DNA of 64,000 nt. Origin: an uncultured Rhizobiaceae bacterium (GTDB lineage: Bacteria > Pseudomonadota > Alphaproteobacteria > Rhizobiales > Rhizobiaceae). Below the pieces are notes generated by a model. The model had not been told where the DNA came from. It saw only the letters and a list, made by a program, of their open reading frames with translations, and did no database searches. Location: contig CATQIJ010000018.1 in the NCBI GenBank assembly GCA_958296345.1, forward strand, positions 20,294-84,293, given 5' to 3'. Positions 1-8,471 of the stretch are shown one piece after another; positions within the stretch are counted from its first letter, which is position 1, and the number at the start of each line of letters is the position of its first letter. Both the position numbers and the translations under genes were made by a program.

Positions 1-1251
1 TCACTTAGATTTAAAATTGGCGGTGAAGAGTATCCTGTTGCGACAGCACTTAATTTTTTGCAAGACACGTGCCGCAACAAACGAAAAGAAGCGGCGCAAG
101 AGGTCTCAAAAGTTTTAAATGAGAACATCAGAACGTTTTCTTTAATCACGAACACGCTTACTAAAGACAAGGAAATTTCAGATCGCTGGCGCGGATTTGA
201 GGACATTGCAGATAGTCGGCATTTGGCTAACCGTGTTGAACGCGAAGTTGTTGATGCATTAGTTGATGCAGTACAAGAGGCTTTCCCCAACCTCTCACAT
301 CGATATTATAATATGAAAGCAAAATGGCTTGGTCTTGAAGTGATGGAGCATTGGGATAGAAATGCTCCGCTTCCAAAAGCTGGTGAGCTGCTGATTGAAT
401 GGAGTGAGGCGCGAGATATTATCTTAGGCGCTTATTCTGGCTTTGCACCAGAAATGGCAGAGATTGCTGAGCGGTTTTTCGATAAAAACTGGATTGATGC
501 GCCCGCACGAGCTGGTAAATCACCAGGCGCTTTTGCGCATCCAACTGTTCCATCTGTTCATCCTTACATTTTGATGAATTATCTTGGTAAGCCAAGGGAT
601 GTAATGACGTTAGCGCATGAGCTTGGGCATGGCGTGCACCAAGTTCTTGCAGGTGGGCAGGGTGCTCTAATGGCGCAAACGCCGCTGACATTAGCAGAAA
701 CAGCTAGCGTATTTGGAGAGATGCTTACGTTTAGATCTCTTTTATCTAAGTGTGAAACGGTTGCAGAACGTAAAGCGATGTTAGCTCAAAAAGTTGAGGA
801 CATGCTCAATACTGTGGTGAGGCAAATCGCTTTTTATATGTTTGAACGTAAAGTACACGAAGCAAGGAAGCAGGGTGAGTTAACTGGTGATGATTTGGGC
901 GAGTTATGGCTTTCTATTCAATCTGAAAGCTTAGGCCCAGTGTTTCGTTTTTCAGATGATTACAAACCATATTGGGCTTATATTCCGCACTTCATCCACT
1001 CGCCATTTTATGTTTATGCCTATGCTTTTGGTGATTGTTTGGTGAACTCGCTTTATGCTGTTTATGAAAATGCAGAGAGCGGTTTTCAAGAAAAGTATTT
1101 TGAGCTTCTTAAAGCTGGCGGCACTAAGCATCATAGTGAGTTGTTAAAACCATTTGGCCTTGATGCGACAGGCCCTGATTTTTGGAAAAAAGGCCTATCT
1201 ATGATTTCAGGCTTAATTGATGAATTGGAAACTCTGGAAGCTCAATCTTGA
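1..1251 (+). CDS. pepF: M3 family oligoendopeptidase (PepF-like), C-terminal part
   Basis: Zinc metallopeptidase of family M3 that cleaves oligopeptides in the cytoplasm. The frame is open from base 1, so the true start lies before the window and the codons from base 1 belong to the protein; the TTG at 58 is not a credible start. The zinc site HELGH is encoded at 616-630, followed by an ETASVF segment expected to carry the third (glutamate) ligand. Only the roughly 415 C-terminal residues are present, out of about 600 usual for PepF/M3 proteins. The C-terminus is rich in Phe, Tyr and His, as usual in this family. The gene ends at TGA and looks intact within the window. Confidence 0.9.
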   Translation, partial: SLRFKIGGEEYPVATALNFLQDTCRNKRKEAAQEVSKVLNENIRTFSLITNTLTKDKEISDRWRGFEDIADSRHLANRVEREVVDALVDAVQEAFPNLSHRYYNMKAKWLGLEVMEHWDRNAPLPKAGELLIEWSEARDIILGAYSGFAPEMAEIAERFFDKNWIDAPARAGKSPGAFAHPTVPSVHPYILMNYLGKPRDVMTLAHELGHGVHQVLAGGQGALMAQTPLTLAETASVFGEMLTFRSLLSKCETVAERKAMLAQKVEDMLNTVVRQIAFYMFERKVHEARKQGELTGDDLGELWLSIQSESLGPVFRFSDDYKPYWAYIPHFIHSPFYVYAYAFGDCLVNSLYAVYENAESGFQEKYFELLKAGGTKHHSELLKPFGLDATGPDFWKKGLSMISGLIDELETLEAQS

Positions 1252-1307
1252 CCTTGTAGTTTGGTAATCATAATATGTACTCAACGGGGAAATAAAGGTT
1301 TTTAAAA

Positions 1308-1673
1308 ATGTCTATGCGTATAAAAAATTGGACACTTGGTGTCATCGCCGTCGGTGCAATGAGTTTTTTGGCTGCTTGCCAAAATGCCAAAGATATCGCT
1401 GGGCCGCCTGTGCTTAATGGTAATTGGGCATCTAGCGATGGTGTTTATGTGGCTCAATTGTTAAATGGGCAGTTCAAAGCTGTTGCAAATGATACTGGTA
1501 ACGTGATTTCTGAAGGTAGTTATATCGCTCTTGCAGAGAATGAAATTCAGTTGAGTTGGGTAGGAAGAATATCTGGGAAGTCGAATCAAGCTGAATGTTT
1601 GAAGTCAGATCCTAATCAACTTGATTGTGTTGATGTGAATGGTAATAAATTTTCGTTGCGAAGAAGCCTGTGA
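1308..1673 (+). CDS. Omp10-like outer-membrane lipoprotein
   Basis: A 121-residue lipoprotein precursor. Residues 4-23 form a basic then hydrophobic signal peptide ending in the lipobox FLAAC, so Cys24 would be acylated. The rest resembles Omp10 of Brucella and relatives: a small domain with a Trp-Ala-Ser-Ser-Asp-Gly start, a paired Cys in 'AECLKSDPNQLDC', and a final FSLRR motif. An AAAGG ribosome site lies upstream of the ATG; a second ATG two codons later is also possible. Family assignment rests on remembered motif similarity, so the lipoprotein call is firmer than the Omp10 name. Confidence 0.75.
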   Translation: MSMRIKNWTLGVIAVGAMSFLAACQNAKDIAGPPVLNGNWASSDGVYVAQLLNGQFKAVANDTGNVISEGSYIALAENEIQLSWVGRISGKSNQAECLKSDPNQLDCVDVNGNKFSLRRSL

Positions 1674-1758
1674 TATTGTTTAAAGCCCTTTATAAGAGTC
1701 GTGAAATCGTATAAACGCTCTATTTAATATTATTTGAAAAGAATTTCGGAGTTGCCAA

Positions 1759-1977
1759 ATGGCTAAAAAAGCAAAAACAACCCAGCCTGCTAACGCAATG
1801 GATTATTCAGAGCATGAAAAAACATATGATGTTTTCATCAAATTTTCACTTTGGACAACTGCTGCATGTATAGCCGTTCTTGTTGCTATGGCATTCGGTT
1901 TCTTTGCCGGTGGTGGCTTGATTGGCGGCACATTGCTGTTTTTAGTATTGATGGTTGCTTGTTGGTTCGCCCTTTAA
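1759..1977 (+). CDS. aa3-type cytochrome c oxidase subunit IV
   Basis: A 72-residue bacterial subunit IV of aa3-type cytochrome c oxidase, a small inner-membrane accessory subunit. The alphaproteobacterial motif MDYSEHEKTYDVFIKFS precedes a hydrophobic region (about residues 32-72) that fits one long or two short membrane segments. GGAG sits 7-8 nt before the ATG. In Rhizobiales this gene is commonly found just upstream of pntA, as here, without the other oxidase subunits. Confidence 0.9.
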   Translation: MAKKAKTTQPANAMDYSEHEKTYDVFIKFSLWTTAACIAVLVAMAFGFFAGGGLIGGTLLFLVLMVACWFAL

Positions 1978-2044
1978 ACTAAATTACCGCAAGTAGTTTT
2001 GTTTTATAATACATATGTTTTTTTGAATGTGACATTTTGTTTCT

Positions 2045-2053
2045 TGCTATAAT
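2045..2053 (+). promoter_or_regulatory. Extended -10 promoter candidate for pntAA
   Basis: TGCTATAAT is a perfect extended -10 element about 90 nt before pntAA. The best -35 match (TTGAAT, 2023-2028) is 19 bp away, which is long, so an extended -10 promoter with a weak -35 is the likelier reading. Inferred from sequence only. Confidence 0.4.
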
Positions 2054-2144
2054 CAAGCTGCTTTCATAACTTATCGTTCGATAGGGTGCATAGCTTTTAA
2101 GTTTATGAGACCCTACGTTTTAGTTTGTAATTGAAGGTAGCTTT

Positions 2145-3338
2145 ATGAATATTTTTATTCCCAAAGAATCCAATTCTGTTGAGACTCGTGTTGCTGCGTC
2201 TCCAGATACTATTAAAAAATTGGTGGGATATGGATGCAAGGTAAGTGTTGAAAAAGGCGCTGGCACGTTATCTAAAATAACGGACGAAGCATTTAAGGTT
2301 GCGGGTGCATCAATTGCTTCTGCTAAATCTGCTGGCGAGGCTGATGTTGTTTTAAGGGTATTACGCCCAACACCTGCAGAAGCTAAGAAATATAAAAAAG
2401 GTGCAATTGTTCTTGCATCTATGGACCCTTACGGAAATGAAAAAGATGTTGCCGTAATGGCAAAAGCAGGTTTAAGCGCCTTTGCAATGGAGTTCATGCC
2501 TCGTATTACACGTGCACAAGTAATGGATGTATTATCTTCACAGGCTAACTTGGCCGGCTATCAAGCTGTCGTAGAAGGTGCTTCACATTATAGTCGTACG
2601 CTTCCTATGATGATGACTGCTGCGGGTACGGTTGCTGCTGCAAAATGTTTTGTTATGGGTGCTGGTGTTGCGGGTCTTCAAGCAATAGCAACAGCAAGAC
2701 GACTTGGCGCGATTGTAACTGCAACTGATGTTCGTCCCGCTGCAAAAGAGCAAGTTGAGTCTCTTGGTGCAAAATTTGTGGCTGTTGAGGATGATGAGTT
2801 TAAGCAGGCTGAAACGGCAGGTGGTTATGCCAAGGAAATGTCTGCTGAGTATAAGGCTAAACAGGCCGAACTTGTTGCTAGTCACATAGCTAAGCAAGAT
2901 ATTGTGATCACTACTGCGCTTATTCCAGGTCGCCCTGCTCCGCGCCTCATTACAAAGGAAATGGTAAAATCTATGCAGCCTGGCTCCGTCCTTGTTGATT
3001 TGGCTGTTGAGCGTGGGGGTAATGTTGAAGGTGCTAAGGCTGGCGATGTTGTGAAAATTGATGATGTATCAATTGTTGGCTATCTTAATATGCCAGGGCG
3101 TATCGCGGCTTCCGCCTCTCTTTTATATTCAAAGAACTTATTAGCATTTCTTGAAACGATGATAGACAAAGAAACTGGTAAGCTTTCACTTAATTTAGAA
3201 GATGAATTGGTTTCAGCTACGCTACTTACGTACGGTGGTAAAATAGTTCATCCAAACTTTGCTAAAGAGGCGGTGCCTGTTTCAAAGAAAGCACCTGCCA
3301 AAAAACCATCACCAAAATCTACTGGAGTAGCGAAATGA
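2145..3338 (+). CDS. pntAA: NAD(P) transhydrogenase subunit alpha part 1 (PntAA)
   Basis: NAD(H)-binding domain I of proton-translocating transhydrogenase, which uses the proton gradient to transfer hydride from NADH to NADP. At 397 residues it has the length of the soluble alpha-1 subunit of split systems; the membrane part is on the next gene. The N-terminus (MNIFIPKESNSVETRVA) is typical, and a Rossmann segment GAGVAGLQAIATARRLGA is clear. The Lys/Pro/Ala-rich tail (last ~20 residues) replaces the linker to the membrane domain. The ATG is preceded by a GAAGG-type site. The stop TGA overlaps the pntAB start, so the three genes are translationally coupled. Confidence 0.97.
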   Translation: MNIFIPKESNSVETRVAASPDTIKKLVGYGCKVSVEKGAGTLSKITDEAFKVAGASIASAKSAGEADVVLRVLRPTPAEAKKYKKGAIVLASMDPYGNEKDVAVMAKAGLSAFAMEFMPRITRAQVMDVLSSQANLAGYQAVVEGASHYSRTLPMMMTAAGTVAAAKCFVMGAGVAGLQAIATARRLGAIVTATDVRPAAKEQVESLGAKFVAVEDDEFKQAETAGGYAKEMSAEYKAKQAELVASHIAKQDIVITTALIPGRPAPRLITKEMVKSMQPGSVLVDLAVERGGNVEGAKAGDVVKIDDVSIVGYLNMPGRIAASASLLYSKNLLAFLETMIDKETGKLSLNLEDELVSATLLTYGGKIVHPNFAKEAVPVSKKAPAKKPSPKSTGVAK

Positions 3339-3790
3339 GCGAGCCAGCACAAAAACTATATGATAACGCAGAAAGCTTAGCAGAAAGCGCCCGCAAATTA
3401 GCTGATCAAGCTGAAAGTGTTGCAAATGATGTGGCAAGCGTCACGCAATTAGAGCAGGCACAAGGCCTTTCTCAAGCTGCAAGTGCTGCAACGGGTGGTG
3501 CGATTGATCCGTTTGTTTTCCAGCTTGCTATATTTGTGATGGCTATTTTCGTTGGTTATTATGTTGTTTGGTCGGTAACGCCAGCGCTTCATACGCCTTT
3601 GATGGCTGTGACGAACGCAATTTCTTCTGTAATTGTTGTGGGTGCTATTCTTGCGGTTGGTATTCAAGCTGCAGGTGCGACGGCAGCAACGCTTGGATTC
3701 ATAGGATTGGTACTTGCTGCAGTTAATATTTTTGGAGGGTTCCTCGTGACCCAGCGAATGCTCGTAATGTATAAGAAGAAGGAGCGCTAA
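3335..3790 (+). CDS. pntAB: NAD(P) transhydrogenase subunit alpha part 2 (PntAB)
   Basis: Membrane part of the alpha subunit (domain II), 151 residues. An Ala/Glu/Gln-rich N-terminal stretch of about 50 residues is predicted helical and is longer than usual; then come about three to four transmembrane helices (roughly residues 60-145), including the conserved ending 'NIFGGFLVTQRMLVMYKKK'. The start overlaps the pntAA stop by 4 nt (ATGA) and pntB begins one base after its stop. It forms the proton channel with PntB. Confidence 0.95.
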   Translation: MSEPAQKLYDNAESLAESARKLADQAESVANDVASVTQLEQAQGLSQAASAATGGAIDPFVFQLAIFVMAIFVGYYVVWSVTPALHTPLMAVTNAISSVIVVGAILAVGIQAAGATAATLGFIGLVLAAVNIFGGFLVTQRMLVMYKKKER

Positions 3791-3791
3791 G

Positions 3792-5189
3792 ATGGAAAAT
3801 ATTACAGCACTTCTTTATCTCGTCTCTGGCGTACTTTTCATTATGGCGTTACGTGGTCTTTCACACCCAGAAACATCACGTCAAGGTAATACCTATGGCA
3901 TGGTTGGTATGGGTATTGCTATTCTGACAACTCTATTCTTAGCTGCCCCTACTTTCGGTGGATGGGCACTAATTATTCTAGGGTTGGTTATTGGCGGCGG
4001 TGTTGGTGCTTATTTAGCGCGAACTATTCCAATGACTTCTATGCCTCAACTTGTGGCTGGTTTTCACTCACTTGTGGGTATGGCAGCTGTCATGGTTGCG
4101 GGCGCTGCTCTTTATGCGCCAGAAGCATTTGGCATTATGGGATCTAACGGTATTAAAGCTGCTAGCTTAGTTGAAATGGTGCTTGGTGTAGCAATTGGTG
4201 CGATCACCTTTACGGGATCCGTGATTGCTTTTGCCAAACTGGATGGGCGTATGTCTGGCGCTCCAATTATGCTGCCAGCGAGGCACTTGATAAATATCGC
4301 TCTTGCCGTTGTACTTGTTGTACTTTCTATCGCATTTGTGAAAACTGAAAGCACGACGCTTTTCTGGATTATTACGCTTTTATCTTTTGTAATAGGTATT
4401 TTGCTTATCATTCCAATTGGCGGCGCTGACATGCCAGTTGTGGTTTCCATGTTGAATTCATATTCAGGTTGGGCTGCTGCAGGGATTGGTTTTACGCTTG
4501 GTAATTTGGCGCTTATTATTACGGGCGCGTTGGTTGGTTCATCAGGTGCTATTCTTTCCTACATCATGTGTAAGAGCATGAACCGTTCGTTTATCTCAGT
4601 TATTCTGGGTGGCTTTGGTGCAGATGCTGCTGCTGGACCTGCCACAGATGATGGTGTCGAGCGTAACGTAAAGCAAGGTTCTGCTGCAGATGCTGCTTTC
4701 TTAATGAAGAACGCTGGCAAAGTAATTATCGTACCTGGTTACGGAATGGCTGTTGCGCAGGCTCAGCATTCACTACGTGAACTTGGTGATATGCTAAAAG
4801 AAGAGGGTGTTGAAGTTAAATATGCAATTCACCCTGTTGCTGGTCGTATGCCAGGTCATATGAACGTACTCCTTGCAGAAGCTAACGTTTCTTATGATGA
4901 GGTTTTTGAACTTGAAGATATTAATGGTGAATTTGCACAAGCTGATGTGGTTTATGTAATTGGCGCTAATGACGTGACTAACCCTGCCGCGCGCGATGAT
5001 CCGTCTTCGCCAATCTATGGAATGCCAATTTTGGATGTAGACAAAGCTACAACTTGCCTGTTCGTCAAGCGTTCGCTTAGTTCTGGTTATGCTGGCATCG
5101 ACAACTCATTGTTCTACAAAGATGGAACTATGATGTTGTTAGGCGACGCAAAGAAAATGACTGAGGATATTGTTAAGTCGTTTGATTAA
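3792..5189 (+). CDS. pntB: NAD(P) transhydrogenase subunit beta (PntB)
   Basis: Beta subunit of the transhydrogenase, 465 residues. The N-terminal ~260 residues contain the membrane helices; the C-terminal ~190 form the NADP(H)-binding domain III, with the glycine-rich VPGYGMAVAQAQHSL loop, the HPVAGRMPGHMNVLLAEA motif and GANDVTNPAA. Length and motifs are those of the full family. It is the last gene of the pntAA-AB-B operon, and its last four bases overlap the end of the convergent LysR gene. Confidence 0.97.
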   Translation: MENITALLYLVSGVLFIMALRGLSHPETSRQGNTYGMVGMGIAILTTLFLAAPTFGGWALIILGLVIGGGVGAYLARTIPMTSMPQLVAGFHSLVGMAAVMVAGAALYAPEAFGIMGSNGIKAASLVEMVLGVAIGAITFTGSVIAFAKLDGRMSGAPIMLPARHLINIALAVVLVVLSIAFVKTESTTLFWIITLLSFVIGILLIIPIGGADMPVVVSMLNSYSGWAAAGIGFTLGNLALIITGALVGSSGAILSYIMCKSMNRSFISVILGGFGADAAAGPATDDGVERNVKQGSAADAAFLMKNAGKVIIVPGYGMAVAQAQHSLRELGDMLKEEGVEVKYAIHPVAGRMPGHMNVLLAEANVSYDEVFELEDINGEFAQADVVYVIGANDVTNPAARDDPSSPIYGMPILDVDKATTCLFVKRSLSSGYAGIDNSLFYKDGTMMLLGDAKKMTEDIVKSFD

Positions 5190-6067
5190 GTTGGGTTGGG
5201 AGTAGATATTACAGTCTCTATCCATTTGCTAACCTCAGCAATTCTTTTTGTCTTGCTTTGATTGGAATGGGTTAAAAGCCAAATTTCTCTCGCTATTTTG
5301 GGAGACGTTTTACTAATTTGTTGAAGAGATGTAATTTTATTAGCCATAATCTCTGGTAAAAGAGTTTTGCCTAGTCCTGCTTTGACGGCTTCAAGTGCAG
5401 TTTCAGAATCTTGGACTCTTATGTTTGCAATTCTTTGCCCAGATTTGCTTGCTGCCTCTGCTATCCACTGAGCTGTTGTCGTGTGAGACATGTCATCTTG
5501 ATATCCAATCCAAGGTAATTGATTGCATTCTTTTGTCGTGAATTTGGAAGAAGCGTAGACGCAATAGCGCAGTTTTCCTACGCGCTTTGCTAATGTATCA
5601 ATGCCGCCTTCAACGGGGCGAGCAAGACGGATGGCAATGTAAGTTTCTCTGAAGTTAAGGCTGAAGTTTCGAGCGTCTGGTATCAGGTCAATTTGCAGCC
5701 TTGGATGCGACATGAGTAGACTTCTAAGGTTTGGTGAGAGTAACCTGTTTATGATGATTGGCACGGATGTAATGCGTACATTGCCTGTGCAATCATTATT
5801 CTTGGGCCCCAACAATTCATTGAGTTTATCTGCCTCTAGCTCCATACCTTCAATGTGCGAAGCCATAGATTCACCTACTTCTGTTAATTCAAGAAGGCCA
5901 TCACGTTGTCTTGTATATAATTCTTCTCCTGCAATGGATTTTAAAACAGATAACCTTCGTGATGTTGTTGTTGCATCCACTTTCATTAAGTGAGCTGCCT
6001 TTGCTAAGGTTTTTCCCCTTTTTACTGCAAGAAGGTAGCGTAAATCATTCCAATTATAATTCTGCAT
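5186..6067 (-). CDS. LysR-family transcriptional regulator
   Basis: A 293-residue LysR-type regulator: winged helix-turn-helix at about residues 5-65 (LAKAAHLMKVDATTTSRRL) followed by a periplasmic-binding-protein-like effector domain from about residue 90. It is divergent from the YciI/isochorismatase pair and separated from it by only 82 bp, so it very probably controls them and itself. The start ATG lies one base from a perfect 7-bp dyad. The frame is intact, in contrast to the two other LysR genes in the window. The inducer cannot be told from sequence. Confidence 0.9.
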   Translation of the reverse strand: MQNYNWNDLRYLLAVKRGKTLAKAAHLMKVDATTTSRRLSVLKSIAGEELYTRQRDGLLELTEVGESMASHIEGMELEADKLNELLGPKNNDCTGNVRITSVPIIINRLLSPNLRSLLMSHPRLQIDLIPDARNFSLNFRETYIAIRLARPVEGGIDTLAKRVGKLRYCVYASSKFTTKECNQLPWIGYQDDMSHTTTAQWIAEAASKSGQRIANIRVQDSETALEAVKAGLGKTLLPEIMANKITSLQQISKTSPKIAREIWLLTHSNQSKTKRIAEVSKWIETVISTPNPT

Positions 6068-6068
6068 T

Positions 6069-6120
6069 ATTGCAGTTTACACCTGCAATCTATCGACTTC
6101 AAGTAGCGTGATTGCAGTTT
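6069..6120. promoter_or_regulatory. LysR operator: inverted repeat plus direct half-site
   Basis: ATTGCAG (6069-6075) and CTGCAAT (6083-6089) form a perfect 7-bp inverted repeat with a 7-bp spacer, containing the T-N11-A core of LysR sites. The same sequence ATTGCAGTTT recurs at 6111-6120, exactly 42 bp (about four helical turns) after its first copy. The arrangement fits a recognition site plus an activation site between divergent genes. Binding is inferred. Confidence 0.7.
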
Positions 6121-6149
6121 TATACTTGTCAAATCATAGGAGGTGTATC

Positions 6150-6452
6150 ATGCAATTTGTCGTATTTTTTGAAGATCAGCCAGGTACAGGGATGGAGTTG
6201 AGGTTAAAACACATGCCAGCACATCTGAAGTTTTTAGAAAAAAATTCTGAACTTATTTCGGCAGCGGGACCGCTTAAAGAAGAAGATGATTCTTTAGCAG
6301 GTGGATTATGGTTGGTAGAAGCACAAACCAAAAATGATGTGCAAAGGCTTGTTGAAGAAGATCCCTTTTGGGCCACAGGCATGAGGAAATCCGTGCAAAT
6401 TTTAGTTTGGCAGAAAGTTTTTTCTGATGGTCAGCGGTTGCTAAAATTATAA
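6150..6452 (+). CDS. YciI-family protein
   Basis: A 100-residue YciI (YCII) domain protein, a ferredoxin-like alpha/beta fold related to muconolactone isomerase and chlorite-dismutase folds. Conserved points are the start MQFVVFFEDQPG, the HMPAHLKFLE helix with His, and the DPFWATGM segment. An in-frame GTG exists at 6108, but a perfect AGGAGG at 6138-6143 six bases before ATG 6150 decides the start. It is followed by the isochorismatase gene with about 20 nt between them, which suggests a two-gene operon under the divergent LysR. The reaction is unknown. Confidence 0.85.
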   Translation: MQFVVFFEDQPGTGMELRLKHMPAHLKFLEKNSELISAAGPLKEEDDSLAGGLWLVEAQTKNDVQRLVEEDPFWATGMRKSVQILVWQKVFSDGQRLLKL

Positions 6453-6472
6453 TTTTGAAAGGAATAAATGCT

Positions 6473-7066
6473 ATGGAATTACCGAAAACTCTTCTTGAGA
6501 TGTCTCAAACTGATTTAACGCCTGTAAATGTCAGCGATGCCGTTTTAATCTTGATTGATATGCAAAATGAATATCTGGATGGGCCTCTTATGATTAAAGA
6601 GGCTAAACAGGCGGTATCAAATACAGCTGAAGTTCTTGCAATTGCTCGTAGAGAAAAATCGCATATTATCCATATAGCTCATAGCGGGCGCCCTGATGGT
6701 TTGTTTGATAGAAATCATCATAGGGGGCAAATTATTGATCCGTTACAGCCTGTTGAAGATGAAATTTTAATTGAAAAACAGTTGCCAAATGCGTTTGCAG
6801 GAACGCACTTGCAAAAAGTAATTGATGCGACTGGTTGTAAGGATTTATTGATTTTCGGGTTTATGACTCATATGTGTGTTAGTTCAACCGCCCGTGCAGC
6901 ACTTGATTTGGGATACAGAGTAACTGTGAATGCTGAAGGATGTGCTACACGAGACCTTCCTGACGGAAGGGGAGGCGTAATGCGTTCTAACCATCTACAC
7001 GAAGCTGCTTTGGTTGCATTATCTGATCGGTTTGCTGTAATTGCTAGAAATTATGTGTGGAAATAG
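6473..7066 (+). CDS. Isochorismatase-family cysteine hydrolase
   Basis: A 197-residue hydrolase of the isochorismatase/nicotinamidase superfamily. The catalytic triad is readable: Asp in LILIDMQNEY, Lys in EKQLPNAF, and the nucleophile Cys in GFMTHMCVSSTARAA. Such enzymes cleave amides or similar bonds in small molecules, and specificity cannot be assigned. The ATG at 6473 follows a GAAAGGA site; an in-frame TTG at 6455 is less likely. Pairing with YciI and a divergent LysR suggests a small catabolic or detoxifying unit. Confidence 0.88.
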   Translation: MELPKTLLEMSQTDLTPVNVSDAVLILIDMQNEYLDGPLMIKEAKQAVSNTAEVLAIARREKSHIIHIAHSGRPDGLFDRNHHRGQIIDPLQPVEDEILIEKQLPNAFAGTHLQKVIDATGCKDLLIFGFMTHMCVSSTARAALDLGYRVTVNAEGCATRDLPDGRGGVMRSNHLHEAALVALSDRFAVIARNYVWK

Positions 7067-7083
7067 TTTATAGGGAAGTTGGA

Positions 7084-7926
7084 TTAACCCCGCGTACGAT
7101 TAGCACCATCTTTGGCAGGTTTATAATTCCTGTTCAGGGCTACAGCACGTGAATAAGATTTAAAGGCGTTTTTACGATCGCCTTTTCGCTCTTCTATTAA
7201 ACCGCGATTTGTCCAAGCTTCCGCATAGCGGTTGTTTAGATTGAGAGCCTTATTAATATCTGCCAGAGCATTTTCACTGTCATTTGTTGCAAGGTAAGAT
7301 ACACCGCGTGCGTTGTATGGTTCTGCTGCATCTGGTGCTAAAGAAATCGCTGCAGTAAAGTCTTGAATTGCGCGGTCATGTTGGTTGTTTGCTTGCAACA
7401 TAAGCCCTCGCGAATGATATGCACGCGGATTTGTAGTACCTAATTGTATAGCGCGTTCATAATCTCTAAAAGCTTGCTGTGCCTTACCATTAAAGCGGTA
7501 GACATTACCTCGCCCAATGTAGGCATCATCGTATTGTGGATTAATTTTAAGCGCTTGGGTATAATCTTGAATGGCTTTTGCTGGATCGCCTGTTTGGCGA
7601 TAAATCAATGCACGGTTTGCATAAGCTTGATAAAACCGTGTGTTTAACTGGATTGCTTTTGTAAAATCCTGGATTGCTTCACGGTTTTTGCCGGCCTGCC
7701 CATATGCGCTTCCGCGCACATTATAAGCTTCTGGAGAATTTGGATTTGCGTTCACAACGCGCGTGAGGGATGTGATATTGTTCGCTGAGCCTTGAGCTGG
7801 GTCTAAATCAACGGCAAGCTCTCTAGGGCCTGATGTTGCGCAAGCTGATAGTAATACAAGAGCGCCGAATACAGTAAATTGCTGTATTTTCTTTCTTGTA
7901 TTGTACTTAGCTGTGAAGCAATTCAT
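7084..7926 (-). CDS. TPR-repeat lipoprotein
   Basis: A lipoprotein of about 280 residues made almost wholly of tetratricopeptide repeats (about six, with motifs such as AYNVRGSAYGQAGKNREAI and AYANRALIYRQTGDPAKAI). The signal peptide ends at the lipobox VLLSAC. The frame can be extended upstream to 7980, but that would run through a stem-loop that looks like the rpsU terminator, so the Met at 7926, which directly precedes the signal peptide, is preferred. Related to NlpI-like TPR lipoproteins; the partner is unknown. A promoter of its own was not identified. Confidence 0.85.
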   Translation of the reverse strand: MNCFTAKYNTRKKIQQFTVFGALVLLSACATSGPRELAVDLDPAQGSANNITSLTRVVNANPNSPEAYNVRGSAYGQAGKNREAIQDFTKAIQLNTRFYQAYANRALIYRQTGDPAKAIQDYTQALKINPQYDDAYIGRGNVYRFNGKAQQAFRDYERAIQLGTTNPRAYHSRGLMLQANNQHDRAIQDFTAAISLAPDAAEPYNARGVSYLATNDSENALADINKALNLNNRYAEAWTNRGLIEERKGDRKNAFKSYSRAVALNRNYKPAKDGANRTRG

Positions 7927-7956
7927 CTTCTGATCCCTAAATGTCTCATTCTTATA

Positions 7957-7994
7957 GCAAAAAGGCGAAGCTGCCTTCAAGCATACTTCGCCTT
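7957..7994 (-). terminator. Rho-independent terminator (second) after rpsU
   Basis: Perfect 9-bp inverted repeat AAGGCGAAG / CTTCGCCTT (7962-7970 and 7986-7994) with a 15-nt loop, followed on the minus strand by a U-run. It lies downstream of rpsU and overlaps the upstream end of the TPR frame, which supports the shorter TPR start. Confidence 0.7.
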
Positions 7995-8012
7995 AAACTG
8001 TATTAAACTGGC

Positions 8013-8051
8013 AAAAAAAAAGGGCTAAATCAATTTAATTTGAAATTTAGC
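8013..8051 (-). terminator. Rho-independent terminator (first) after rpsU
   Basis: GCTAAAT / ATTTAGC (8024-8030 and 8045-8051) form a 7-bp stem with a 14-nt loop; on the minus strand it is followed by CC and nine U. It is AT-rich and may be weak, which would explain the second terminator about 50 nt further on. Confidence 0.6.
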
Positions 8052-8101
8052 TATACTAATCTTCTTCATGCAAAAATCTAAAATAGATTTTTCAAGGAAA
8101 A

Positions 8102-8326
8102 TTAGCGTCCTGTTCTGCCCATAACCATACCTTCACGCTGTGCTTTTTTACGAGCTAGCTTGCGAGTACGGCGAATTGCTTCTGCTTTTTCGCGAGCGCG
8201 TTTTTCAGATGGCTTTTCGTAGAAGTTGCGTAATTTCATTTCACGAAATACGCCTTCACGTTGAAGTTTCTTTTTTAGAGCGCGTAGCGCTTGATCAACA
8301 TTGTTGTCACGTACAAGTACTTGCAA
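8102..8326 (-). CDS. rpsU: 30S ribosomal protein S21
   Basis: Ribosomal protein bS21, 74 residues, with the typical start [20 protein letters not shown], the [17 protein letters not shown] core and the basic Arg/Lys-rich tail seen in alphaproteobacteria. The start is TTG: upstream in this frame there is a stop codon and no ATG, and the N-terminus matches the family exactly from this codon. It is followed by two stacked terminators, so it appears to be transcribed alone. Confidence 0.95.
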   Translation of the reverse strand: MQVLVRDNNVDQALRALKKKLQREGVFREMKLRNFYEKPSEKRAREKAEAIRRTRKLARKKAQREGMVMGRTGR

Positions 8327-8471
8327 GTTTCAAATCCGTTTTGTTTGAATTTCGTTTGGCAATAATTTCTATCATCCGCAAAGGATGTCTGCCCATTAGT
8401 GAGACAAGTATCAAAAAAAGAAATGCTTGTCTAGCGCTCAAGCAGGTTTCAAGGTGAATAAATTCAAGAAA

